From Ezakiella sp. (lineage in GTDB: Bacteria > Bacillota > Clostridia > Tissierellales > Peptoniphilaceae), in contig JALFRW010000005.1 in NCBI GenBank assembly GCA_022778715.1, forward strand, positions 124,001-188,000: 64,000 bases of DNA, in the 5' to 3' direction. The notes beneath the pieces are model-generated. The model did not search any database. It was not told the DNA's origin and saw only the letters and a list, made by a program, of their open reading frames with translations. Position numbers and translations under genes: made by a program. The number at the start of each line of letters is the position of its first letter. The first letter of the stretch is position 1. This document shows positions 34,503 to 42,965 of this stretch, one piece after another.

Positions 34503-35158
34503 AAAAAATGTGTATTGTTGGAGGTATGGGACCGCTTGCAACTGCTGATTGTTATGAAAGGATAATTTCAAAAAGTCCTGCCACTAAGGACCAAGAACAT
34601 ATTGAAACTTTGATTATTTCAGACACACTTATGCCTGATAGAACTCAGGCGATTTTAAGTGGCGAGCGTGACGAGCTGTTAAAACATTTTGAAAATAATT
34701 TTAAACTGGCAAAGAGCTGGGGTGCAGATTTCATTATTATTCCGTGCAACACAAGTCATTATTTTTTCGATGAATTATTAAAATTAACCGATATTAAATT
34801 GTTAAATATGGTTGAGCTAGCTTGCAAAAAGGCAAACGATAAAACTTATGTTTTGGCCACAGAAGGCACATACAAAAGCGAAATTTACAAGAAGTGTTTG
34901 GAAAAATTCGGTAAAGAATATTTAGAATTGACCGATATCGAAAAAAAGATTTCAAACGATACAATTTATAAAGTAAAATCCGGCATAGAGCCGATTTGGG
35001 AAAATTTCCCGGAATTTGAAAAGCTGGTGGAAAGTAAAAAGAATGTTGGAATAATTCTTGCATGCACGGAGCTTTCACTCTTTACTTTTGATGAAGAAAA
35101 TGTGATAGATGCTTTAGACGAACTTGTAACAAACGCAATAAGGGAGGCGTACGAGTGA
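34499..35158 (+). CDS. aspartate/glutamate racemase family protein
   Basis: 219 residues, cofactor-independent amino-acid racemase superfamily. The two catalytic cysteines are in IIPCNTSHYFFDE and ILACTELSLF; the N-terminal IVGGMGPLATADCYERI loop is typical of aspartate racemase. Could supply D-aspartate for peptidoglycan cross-bridges (inference); substrate not determinable. Overlaps both neighbours. Confidence 0.88.
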   Translation: MKKMCIVGGMGPLATADCYERIISKSPATKDQEHIETLIISDTLMPDRTQAILSGERDELLKHFENNFKLAKSWGADFIIIPCNTSHYFFDELLKLTDIKLLNMVELACKKANDKTYVLATEGTYKSEIYKKCLEKFGKEYLELTDIEKKISNDTIYKVKSGIEPIWENFPEFEKLVESKKNVGIILACTELSLFTFDEENVIDALDELVTNAIREAYE

Positions 35159-35670
35159 TGATAGAGTTATTTATCACTTTTTTTAAAATTGGCATCACCA
35201 CTTTCGGAGGTGGGTATGCAATGCTCCCGATTTTAATTGTGGAGATTGCAGAAAAAAGAAATTGGGCTACTGAAGATGAACTTTTGGAATATTTTGCAAT
35301 CGGTCAAGCGACTCCCGGAATTATTGCTGTAAATACTGCTACATTTGTGGGATATAAAAACCGCGGTGTCGCCGGTGCAATTGTTGCAACGCTAGGATTT
35401 ATCGCACCATCAATAATGATTATTTCTATAATATATCCAGTTGTTGACATTATTAACGACAAATTTATTTATGCGGCAAAATTTTTAAAAATTGCAGTGA
35501 CCGGTTTAATTTTAAATACAATTTACGGAATGTTAAAAAAATCCATAAAGAATTATTATCAATGGACGCTGATTGTTTTAAGTGTGGTTCTGGCATTACT
35601 AAAATTGCCGCTTCCACTAATTGTGATTGGATTTGTACTTGTTTCGTTGGTGATTAAAAATGATGACTAG
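35158..35670 (+). CDS. chromate transporter family half-protein 1
   Basis: 170 residues, about five helices, one half of the CHR fold. Family motif FGGGYAMLPILIVEIAEKRNW and IGQATPGIIAVNTATFVGYK. ATG 35158 overlaps the racemase stop; GGAGG ends 10 bases upstream (a GTG at 35155 is also possible). Pairs with the next gene to build the bilobed transporter. The true substrate in such anaerobes is uncertain. Confidence 0.88.
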   Translation: MIELFITFFKIGITTFGGGYAMLPILIVEIAEKRNWATEDELLEYFAIGQATPGIIAVNTATFVGYKNRGVAGAIVATLGFIAPSIMIISIIYPVVDIINDKFIYAAKFLKIAVTGLILNTIYGMLKKSIKNYYQWTLIVLSVVLALLKLPLPLIVIGFVLVSLVIKNDD

Positions 35671-36202
35671 AATATTTTTAGAATTTATGAAGATTGGCTT
35701 GTTCTCTGTGGGCGGAGGACTTGCTACAATTCCATTTTTGGCGGAATTTGGTGAAAAATATGGTTTTTTCACTTTAGACGAGCTGACCACTATGATAGCA
35801 GTTAGTGAATCCACTCCGGGGCCAATAGGAATCAATATGGCATCCTTTGTAGGAAATCGTGCAAATGGAATATTTGGAGCAATCATCACTACATTTGGAT
35901 TGGTGATTCCATCGGTTGTAATTATAATCATGGTTGCAAATGTACTGGAAAAATATAAGCATAGCGTTTACACACAACGAATTTTAAAAATGCTAAAAAC
36001 GGTATCAATTGGGCTTATAATTGCAGCAGTTTTACCAATTGTGCTCAGTTTGTTTAAAGGGGCAAAAACAACTGAAATGCTTTACACTTTGGTGATAATT
36101 GTAATGGTATTTTTCACAAGAGAAAAATATAAAAAACTTCACCCAATATATATTTTACTCGTGTTTTTCATACTTGGTTTGGGAATTGATCTTTTGTTAT
36201 GA
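35660..36202 (+). CDS. chromate transporter family half-protein 2
   Basis: 180 residues, second CHR half: FSVGGGLATIPFLAEFGEKYGF and SESTPGPIGINMASFVGNR mirror the first half. Overlaps it by 11 bases, consistent with a co-translated heterodimer. About five to six membrane helices. Confidence 0.88.
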   Translation: MMTRIFLEFMKIGLFSVGGGLATIPFLAEFGEKYGFFTLDELTTMIAVSESTPGPIGINMASFVGNRANGIFGAIITTFGLVIPSVVIIIMVANVLEKYKHSVYTQRILKMLKTVSIGLIIAAVLPIVLSLFKGAKTTEMLYTLVIIVMVFFTREKYKKLHPIYILLVFFILGLGIDLLL

Positions 36203-36984
36203 TTTATATTTTAATTGTTATAGCAATTTATATAACCGCAGGATTTTTATATTCTATTCGTTCGAAAGTCACGACCTACAATATAAAATCAAAAAAAATT
36301 AAAAGATCGTACAAATTTTTATTTATATCGGATTATCATTCAAATTCTGCGCTTGGAATATTAGAAAATTTAAAAGACAATTTGAAAAATACAGATGCAA
36401 TTTTTTTGGGCGGAGATATTATTGATGATAAACCGGATAGCTATAAAATTAACGAACTGGTGGATATTATAGAAAATGTTCCGACCTTTTATGTGACAGG
36501 AAATCACGAAATTAGAAGAACAGATTTAGATGTAGTGCTAGAATACATGAGTAAATATTCTACGGTTTTAAGCAGAAAAAATTCTCCGCAAGTACTTGAG
36601 GAATTAAATATTTACGGGGTAGACGACCTGGCAGTGAATTATGACGATTACTTATATTCGCTGGCTGATTTTAAATCCAGAATTGACAAGAAAAAGTTTA
36701 ACATTTTGCTGGTGCATAGACCGGAAGATTTAGAAAAATTTGCAGATGTGGGATTTGACTTGGTACTTTCAGGGCACGTTCATGCAGGCCATATTAGATT
36801 TTTGTTTTTGGGAGGACTTATGGGCCCAGGTCAAGGACTTTTTCCAAAATATCAATATGGCGAATACCAAGTTGGCAACACAAGAATGTTTTTAACCAGT
36901 GGAGCCACTAAAAAAAGATATGTAACCCCCAGATTTTATAACAAGGCTGAAGTGGTGATAATAAATTTAACGGAGGAAATATGA
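36199..36984 (+). CDS. membrane-anchored metallophosphoesterase (YkuE-like)
   Basis: 261 residues. One N-terminal helix, then a calcineurin-like domain with SDYHSN, LGGDIIDDKPD, VTGNHEIRR, LLVHRPED and LSGHVHAGHIR as metal ligands in order. YkuE-type enzymes act at the membrane, possibly on lipids; substrate unknown. ATGA overlaps at both ends. Confidence 0.9.
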   Translation: MIYILIVIAIYITAGFLYSIRSKVTTYNIKSKKIKRSYKFLFISDYHSNSALGILENLKDNLKNTDAIFLGGDIIDDKPDSYKINELVDIIENVPTFYVTGNHEIRRTDLDVVLEYMSKYSTVLSRKNSPQVLEELNIYGVDDLAVNYDDYLYSLADFKSRIDKKKFNILLVHRPEDLEKFADVGFDLVLSGHVHAGHIRFLFLGGLMGPGQGLFPKYQYGEYQVGNTRMFLTSGATKKRYVTPRFYNKAEVVIINLTEEI

Positions 36985-37712
36985 TATTTTTTGATGTAGA
37001 CGAAACAATTTTAGAGACAAAAGTTTGTTACAATAGAATTTACCAAAATGTGCATGACAGATTTAATTTTAAAATGCCTGTGGAAGAATTTGAAAGAAAA
37101 GTTGCTACTTCTCTTAGAATCATGATGATTCGCCACATGGAATTTAATTACAATGAAAGCCTTGGAATTGACCCAAGCGATTATTTGATGGAGATTAAAA
37201 CTCTGGAAGAGCCTGGTATGCAAAATTTTAGAGAAGATTTTTGGAAAAGTAATCAAGACATTTTTAAAGATATCGATAAGGATGAATTTTTTCAGTTTTT
37301 CAAATCGCAAATTGTGGAATACAACACATCAATCGAAGGAATGGTTGAACTCATTGCAGATTTATCAAAAGAACATGAGCTTGGCGTTATCACAAACGGA
37401 GTGAGTTATGTACAACACAAAAAGGTAGAAAATTTAAACATTAGTCAGTATTTTAAAAAAATATATGTTTCCGGAGATTATGGCTACGGTAAGCCCGATC
37501 CTAAATATTATCGCTATATAATAAACGACAGCGGTGCGGATGTAAATAGTTCCATTATGATTGGGGATAATGTTCAGGGTGATATTTTTGGTGCGCTTGC
37601 AATAGGCATGAAGGCAATCTATTTCAATGGAAAAAGACAAGACTACAACGTAGTGAAAGCAAAAGATGTGGCAGATTTAAGAGTTAAAATCAAGGAAGCA
37701 CTAAATGAGTAA
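36981..37712 (+). CDS. HAD-family hydrolase (YjjG-like)
   Basis: 243 residues. HAD motif I FFDVDETIL, motif II VITNGVS, motif III lysine in GYGKPDPKYY, motif IV MIGDNVQGDIFGA. A helical cap lies between motifs I and II. Nucleotide or sugar phosphatase by family; substrate not determinable. Overlaps the PAP2 gene by eight bases. Confidence 0.9.
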   Translation: MIFFDVDETILETKVCYNRIYQNVHDRFNFKMPVEEFERKVATSLRIMMIRHMEFNYNESLGIDPSDYLMEIKTLEEPGMQNFREDFWKSNQDIFKDIDKDEFFQFFKSQIVEYNTSIEGMVELIADLSKEHELGVITNGVSYVQHKKVENLNISQYFKKIYVSGDYGYGKPDPKYYRYIINDSGADVNSSIMIGDNVQGDIFGALAIGMKAIYFNGKRQDYNVVKAKDVADLRVKIKEALNE

Positions 37713-38322
37713 GGCTAAAAAGCTTTTATGTATAATATTTGCGGTTTTTATTGTGTTAATTTTTGGTGGATACCATGAATTTGATGAGATGGGATTATAT
37801 TTTATTACAGAAAAATCCGAAGCGGGAGGTGTCAATTTATTTTTGACTTCCATTTTTAATCCTACAAATGCCATCATTTTGTGTGCGATGGTTTCTTTAA
37901 TTTTAATTGCAATGAAAAAAAACAAATCCGCAATATTTTTAGATTTATCGATGATTTTAACCACATTAATAAATGAGACCATAAAAAGAATTATAGCACG
38001 ACCACGCCCGGAATATAGCTTGTTTTTAGAAAAAGGTTATTCGTTTGCATCCGGTCATAGTGCAGCTTCAGCTTGTTTTTTTGCTTGTGTTTTTTTGATT
38101 TTAAAACCTCATTTGAAAGAAGAAAAACATTTAAGAATTGCTGCGGCACTTTGCACATTTTTTACCGGCTACATTGGTTACACCAGACTATTTTTTGGCG
38201 TACATTATTTTTCTGATGTAATTGCAGGATTTTTTTTAGGAATAACAATCGCAATCTTGGTGCACAACTTTTTAATAAAACGAGATTCATTGAAAAAAGA
38301 ATATAAAAATGAAAGATTGTAA
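37705..38322 (+). CDS. PAP2-family membrane phosphatase
   Basis: 205 residues, about five helices. Acid phosphatase motif KRIIARPRP, then FASGHSAAS, then TRLFFGVHYFSDVIAG supply the catalytic residues. Likely acts on undecaprenyl diphosphate or phosphatidylglycerophosphate (family inference). Last gene of the run starting at 31231. Confidence 0.92.
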   Translation: MSKAKKLLCIIFAVFIVLIFGGYHEFDEMGLYFITEKSEAGGVNLFLTSIFNPTNAIILCAMVSLILIAMKKNKSAIFLDLSMILTTLINETIKRIIARPRPEYSLFLEKGYSFASGHSAASACFFACVFLILKPHLKEEKHLRIAAALCTFFTGYIGYTRLFFGVHYFSDVIAGFFLGITIAILVHNFLIKRDSLKKEYKNERL

Positions 38323-38332
38323 ATATTATTTG

Positions 38333-38361
38333 TTTACACTTAATATAAAAAATGGTAGAAT
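38333..38361 (+). promoter_or_regulatory. promoter for the 38.4 kb dehydrogenase gene
   Basis: TTTACA at 38333-38338, 17-bp spacer, TAGAAT at 38356-38361 with extended TGG. Confidence 0.7.
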
Positions 38362-38378
38362 TGTTATGAGGTGGTAAA

Positions 38379-39545
38379 ATGCAAATTGGTCTACTCGGAT
38401 ATGGAGCAATTGGAAAAGGGATTTACCAAACATTAAAAGATAGATTCCAAGACATTTATATAAAAAAAATTTTGGTTAGGAACTTAAACAATAAAGATAC
38501 CTCATTTTTTGTTACTGATCTTGAAGAAATTTTAAACGATGATGATATCGACACTGTAATAATTGCGATTGACGACAACAAGACTAGTTATGATTTTGCC
38601 ACAATGAGCTTGAATGCAAAGAAAAACGTCATTATGACAAACAAGTCTGCAGTTGCAAATCATTTTTCAGAGCTTTTAAAAATGGCAGATTCAAAAGGAG
38701 TTTCATTTAAGTTTGAATCTGTTGTAGGTTCCGGACTTCCATGGCTTAGTACAATTTTAGAATATAAAAATGTAAATGAAATCAGCGAAGTTTATGGTAC
38801 ATTTAATGGTACTTGCAATTTGATTTTAGATCTCATGAAAAAAGATGGTATTGAATTCAACGAAGCACTTCTTAAAACTAGAATTTTGTGCTATCAGGAA
38901 CCAAATTATATGGACGACATAAAAGGAGAGGATTCTGCAAATAAACTTGCAATTTCAATAATGGTTGCGCTAGGAGCTTATGTAGAGCCAAAGGATATTC
39001 CGACTTATGGAATTGAAACCATTAGAAATTTGGACTTTGATTTTTTTGAAAGACGTGAACTTTCACCAAAACTCGTCAGTTTTGCCAAACTCACAAATGG
39101 TAGACTTTCGATGTTAGTGGCACCGTTTTTGTTTAAACAGGGCACACTTATGGCAAATGTGAGTGGAAATAATAAAATTTTAGGCTTCAAAGGGGATATA
39201 GTTGGAGAGGTGCAATTTATTGGAGAAGCAGCTGGAGTCTATCCGACGGCAAATAGCGTAATGCTCGACGTCTTGGACATTAAAAACAACAGATGCAGCA
39301 AAATTGTGATGCCTAACGAAGTGATAGTGGATCAAACGGCTATAAAGCACAAATTCTATTTCTCGTTCGACCAAACTTCTTCAAAAATAGAAAGAATTTT
39401 GATTCCATATGTACATTCAATTTTTGAAACACAAGACAGCGTTGTAATAACGACCAGAAATATCGATTTTGACACCTGCATTGATCTGCTGGAAAAAATC
39501 GAAATGACGGGTGAACGTTTTTTCTTTGCAGTTTATGCAGATTGA
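38379..39545 (+). CDS. homoserine dehydrogenase-like oxidoreductase without ACT domain
   Basis: 388 residues. N-terminal nucleotide-binding LLGYGAIGKGIYQTL, then the homoserine dehydrogenase catalytic region FESVVGSGLPWLSTI, YGTFNGTCNLILDLM and DDIKGEDSANKLAISIM. The last 60 residues could be a divergent regulatory part, but no ACT motif is evident. No other threonine or methionine genes are adjacent; the neighbour is an ECF S component. Homoserine is the best substrate guess. AGGTGG precedes the ATG. Confidence 0.82.
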   Translation: MQIGLLGYGAIGKGIYQTLKDRFQDIYIKKILVRNLNNKDTSFFVTDLEEILNDDDIDTVIIAIDDNKTSYDFATMSLNAKKNVIMTNKSAVANHFSELLKMADSKGVSFKFESVVGSGLPWLSTILEYKNVNEISEVYGTFNGTCNLILDLMKKDGIEFNEALLKTRILCYQEPNYMDDIKGEDSANKLAISIMVALGAYVEPKDIPTYGIETIRNLDFDFFERRELSPKLVSFAKLTNGRLSMLVAPFLFKQGTLMANVSGNNKILGFKGDIVGEVQFIGEAAGVYPTANSVMLDVLDIKNNRCSKIVMPNEVIVDQTAIKHKFYFSFDQTSSKIERILIPYVHSIFETQDSVVITTRNIDFDTCIDLLEKIEMTGERFFFAVYAD

Positions 39546-39556
39546 AGGGAGATATT

Positions 39557-40081
39557 ATGGAACAAAAATTTACAACTAGAAAATTAGTATGGACAGCAGT
39601 ATTTGTAGCACTCGGAGTTATCATTCCTTACGCATTTCATGTGGTGCCAAACGCATGGACATTTTTGCCGATGCACTTGCCGGTTTTGTTGGCAGGACTT
39701 GTACTTGGACCGGTTAGCGGACTTTTAACAGGAATTTTGTCTGTCGTTTTAAGCGGTCTTATCACAGGTATGCCGACGGTTGCAAAGTGGCTGGTTATGA
39801 TTCCGGAACTCGCAAGCTATGGAGTTTTTGCAGGAATATTCCAATCTAAATTTAGAAAAGATTATACAGGCACACTATTTTCTCTTGTGCTCGCAATGCT
39901 TTGCGGAAGAATAGTATATGCTATTATGTCAATGGTTGCAGCAAAGGTTTTGACAGGCGAAAAACCATTCACTTTCGAAGCATTTATAGCAGGAGCATTC
40001 ACATTGGTAATTGTTGGAATTATTATTCAAATAGTAATCGTGCCACCAATTGCAATGGCACTTAGAAGACTAGAAAAATAA
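39557..40081 (+). CDS. ECF transporter S component, substrate unknown
   Basis: 174 residues, about six helices, vitamin-binding subunit of an energy-coupling-factor importer. Start ATG 39557 with GAAGGGAG in front; an in-frame TTG at 39542 lacks support. WTAVFVALGVIIPYAFH and LPVLLAGLVLGPVSGLLTGI match the ECF S family. The shared EcfAAT module is not in the window. Its stop overlaps the next ATG (TAATG). Confidence 0.88.
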   Translation: MEQKFTTRKLVWTAVFVALGVIIPYAFHVVPNAWTFLPMHLPVLLAGLVLGPVSGLLTGILSVVLSGLITGMPTVAKWLVMIPELASYGVFAGIFQSKFRKDYTGTLFSLVLAMLCGRIVYAIMSMVAAKVLTGEKPFTFEAFIAGAFTLVIVGIIIQIVIVPPIAMALRRLEK

Positions 40082-40635
40082 TGTTTATAACCATAGATGG
40101 GTTTTCCGGAAGTGGAAAGACAACAATTTCAAAAACGCTTGAAAAAGAATTTGAAAATGTAAGAGTGATTCAGGCAGATGATTTCTTTTACAAAAGAGGC
40201 ACAAAAGTGCACCCTCTTTCAGGCAATTTTGATGCTAAACGCTTTATAGATGAAGTCATTCCCAAAATTAATTCCGGGAATGGCTTCTTTATTAGAGCTT
40301 ACTATTGCAAAACCGGGAAATATTATAAAAAATGGATTAAAAAAGGTAGTATTACTATTTTGGAAGGCAGCTACACTTCCACAGAACTATTAAATAATTA
40401 TGTAGATATAGCCGTATTTTTGAGATCCAAAAAAAGTGACAGACAAAAACGAATCAAACTTAGAGAAGGCGATAATTATATTTATTTTGAAAAAAAGTGG
40501 TTTGTAGATGAATACAATTTTCAAAGGAAATTTAAAACATATAAAAATTGTATTAAAATTAATAGTTTGTCGGAAATGAGGGAGATTATATGTGGAGCAA
40601 AATTGCTAAAGACAAAGAATTCACATCTAAATTAA
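40081..40635 (+). CDS. uridine-kinase-like P-loop kinase
   Basis: 184 residues. Walker A GFSGSGKTT at residues 7-15, DDFFYKRG as the base/sugar-side segment and the ILEGSYTS strand follow the uridine kinase/phosphoribulokinase fold. Shorter than typical Udk (about 210). Translation is coupled by TAATG to the ECF S gene, so it may phosphorylate the imported vitamin (inference). Overlaps the MATE gene by 46 bases. Confidence 0.8.
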   Translation: MFITIDGFSGSGKTTISKTLEKEFENVRVIQADDFFYKRGTKVHPLSGNFDAKRFIDEVIPKINSGNGFFIRAYYCKTGKYYKKWIKKGSITILEGSYTSTELLNNYVDIAVFLRSKKSDRQKRIKLREGDNYIYFEKKWFVDEYNFQRKFKTYKNCIKINSLSEMREIICGAKLLKTKNSHLN

Positions 40636-41945
40636 CAAAAATAGCAGTGCCGGTCATGCTTCAACACTTGATTACAAATGGACTAAACACTTTGGACACT
40701 TTCATGATTACAAAGCTTGGAACAAATTCCGTGGCAGGAGTTGGACTTGCAAACCAAGCTTTCTTTTTCTTTAGTTTTATTTTATTTGGAATAAACACGG
40801 GTTCGTCTATTTTGTTTGCACAATACTATGGTGCTGGAGAGGAAGATAGAATTAAAAAAACTCTCGGATATGCGATGAAATTTTCCGTATTAGTTTCTAT
40901 TATTTTTAATTTATTTGCATTTTTCAAACCAGAATGGTTTATTAAAGTTTTCATAGATGACTCCGGAGTTATAAATGAAGGTGCAAAATATCTGAGACTC
41001 GTTTCATTTTCGTATATATTAACTGCACTTAGTTTTTCAATCGGATTTGCAATGAGAAGCACCGACAACCCAAAGGCACCATTTGTGGCAAGTTTTATTT
41101 CTTTTTTTGTGAATGCATTTTTCAATTATTGTTTTATCTTTGGCAAATTCGGGATGCCTCGCATGGGTGTTCGAGGTGCAGCAATCGGCACAATAATTGC
41201 GAGATTCATTGAGTTTTTAGTGCTTATTTATGTTTTAAAAAAATACAAAGGGCCATGTTATGACAAATTTTGCAATTATTTTAAATGCGATGTTAAATTT
41301 AGAAAACAATTTTTAAAAGTTATTACACCGGTTGTAATTGAAGAATCTTTATGGAGTCTTGCGCAAGTGGTTTATAGCGGAATTTATGCAAAAATCGGTG
41401 TTGACGCAACTGCAGGTATTCAAGTGGCTCAATCAGTTTCAAATCTTTTATACGTAGTTGCTCGAGGACTTTCAAGCGCCGCTGCTGTTATTATCGGTGT
41501 TAAAATTGGAGAAGGGGATTATGACAGAGCACAAGATATAGCCATGAAAAGTTTAGTGGTTGGAGCTACTTTTGGAGCTATTTTGGGGGCGGTTTTAATA
41601 ATTTTCCCGAGCGAGCTTTTAAAACTTTTCCCGGATTTAACATACGATGTTAGAGAGCTTTCTAGAACGGCTCTAATGGCAATGGGTCTAACATATCCAA
41701 TAAGAATGCACAATTCAGTTGGAATAGTTGGTGTGCTTCGTGGTGGCGGGGATGTGAAATATTCCATGACTCTTGAAACAATATGTTCTTGGCTCGTAGG
41801 AATTCCGCTTGGCATGATTGCAGTTGGAGTTTTTCATGTGCCACTTTGGGCAGCAATTTTGTTTACCACAAGTGATGAACTCGTTAAGATGATAGTGAGC
41901 CAACCGAGAATGAGAAAAGGACTTTGGATAAAAAATTATTCTTAA
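40590..41945 (+). CDS. MATE family efflux transporter
   Basis: 451 residues, 12 helices, cation-coupled multidrug or metabolite exporter. KIAVPVMLQHLITNGLNTLDTFMI and GTNSVAGVGLANQ in the first half are mirrored by VVIEESLWSLAQVVYSGIY in the second. GAGGGAGA precedes the ATG, inside the end of the kinase gene. Confidence 0.94.
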   Translation: MWSKIAKDKEFTSKLTKIAVPVMLQHLITNGLNTLDTFMITKLGTNSVAGVGLANQAFFFFSFILFGINTGSSILFAQYYGAGEEDRIKKTLGYAMKFSVLVSIIFNLFAFFKPEWFIKVFIDDSGVINEGAKYLRLVSFSYILTALSFSIGFAMRSTDNPKAPFVASFISFFVNAFFNYCFIFGKFGMPRMGVRGAAIGTIIARFIEFLVLIYVLKKYKGPCYDKFCNYFKCDVKFRKQFLKVITPVVIEESLWSLAQVVYSGIYAKIGVDATAGIQVAQSVSNLLYVVARGLSSAAAVIIGVKIGEGDYDRAQDIAMKSLVVGATFGAILGAVLIIFPSELLKLFPDLTYDVRELSRTALMAMGLTYPIRMHNSVGIVGVLRGGGDVKYSMTLETICSWLVGIPLGMIAVGVFHVPLWAAILFTTSDELVKMIVSQPRMRKGLWIKNYS

Positions 41946-41955
41946 GGAGAGAACT

Positions 41956-42198
41956 ATGTATTTTATAATAGGAGTAGGGATATTATTAGTAGTACTTTTG
42001 CTTTTGGCAGTGCCATTTAAAATTATGATAAAATTGCTCATAAATGCACTTGCAGGTGCAATTGTAATTTTGATGGTAAATTTAGTTTTGTCAAATTTTG
42101 AAATTATTATCCCTTTAACCAAATTTAACTCCATTTTAGTGGGTATATTTGGAGTGCCGGCAGCTATATTAATGGGGATTTATTATGCACTACAATAA
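41956..42198 (+). CDS. bofA: BofA family membrane protein
   Basis: 80 residues, two or three helices. IKLLINALAGAIVILMVNLVL and IIPLTKFNSILVGIFGVPAAI match pro-sigmaK processing inhibitor BofA. In spore formers BofA restrains the SpoIVFB protease; homologues also occur in non-sporulating relatives with unknown role. AAGGAGAG precedes the ATG. Overlaps PgeF by 14 bases. Confidence 0.88.
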   Translation: MYFIIGVGILLVVLLLLAVPFKIMIKLLINALAGAIVILMVNLVLSNFEIIIPLTKFNSILVGIFGVPAAILMGIYYALQ

Positions 42199-42907
42199 TT
42201 TTTTAGTTAGGAAAAAGATTAAGGGCAAAGATATTTATATAAAAGAATTTGAGGACAAATCAAAACTCGTTATGACCGGTGTAGACTTCAATTTTAGAAA
42301 ATACAACCTTAAAAACACCAACAAATTTTTGCGTGAACATCGTTTGACAGATAAAAAAATTGCAAAAACTTATCAAAAGCATACTAAAAATGTGGTGGCT
42401 TTCCCGCATCCCGGCGAGTTCTACGGGGTAGACGGATTTGTTACGGATGAAAATCCAGTCATGGTTGTGACGGCCGATTGCATTCCGATTTTAATAAAGG
42501 GAAATAATTCTGCTGCACTTGTACACTCCGGTTGGCGCGGAGTTAAAAAGAGGATTTACTTTGAAGCGATAAACCAAATGCACGAGCATAAAAGCGCTTT
42601 TAAAATTTATATGCTGCCCTCAATTGGCAAAAATTCTTTTCAAGTTAGTGAGGATTTCGTGGAGGAATTTGATGGACGAGACAGGTTTAATCGTTTCAAA
42701 ACACCGGATAAAGAGAAAGGCAAATATTTATTTGATTTAAAAAGCTTTGTAAAAAGTGAGTTGATTGATTTTGGAATAAAATCTGAGAATATTTTTATAG
42801 AGAATGTCGACACTTTCACCGACAAAAGATTTCACAGCTATAGACGAGAAAAATCGGAGTATGGATTAAATGCAATTATTTATATTCCGGCAAGTATTGA
42901 AGAATAA
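42185..42907 (+). CDS. pgeF: peptidoglycan editing factor PgeF (YfiH/laccase-like)
   Basis: 240 residues. The zinc-binding, purine-nucleoside/peptidoglycan-editing family: TYQKHTKNV (first His), VVTADCIPILI (Cys) and LVHSGWRG (second His), ending in FHSYRREKSEYGLNAIIYI. PgeF removes wrongly incorporated residues from UDP-MurNAc-peptides in E. coli; it precedes murA here. Slightly short but complete. Confidence 0.9.
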   Translation: MHYNNFLVRKKIKGKDIYIKEFEDKSKLVMTGVDFNFRKYNLKNTNKFLREHRLTDKKIAKTYQKHTKNVVAFPHPGEFYGVDGFVTDENPVMVVTADCIPILIKGNNSAALVHSGWRGVKKRIYFEAINQMHEHKSAFKIYMLPSIGKNSFQVSEDFVEEFDGRDRFNRFKTPDKEKGKYLFDLKSFVKSELIDFGIKSENIFIENVDTFTDKRFHSYRREKSEYGLNAIIYIPASIEE

Positions 42908-42965
42908 ACAGGCTTGTGATAAAATTATAGTGTATATATTGCACTTTTTTAGAAGGATGATTTAT

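Noticed and set aside
42870..42965. 32-codon upstream extension of murA
   Set aside because: Overlaps pgeF, whereas the MEKFIVKG start fits the family N-terminus and a good ribosome binding site.
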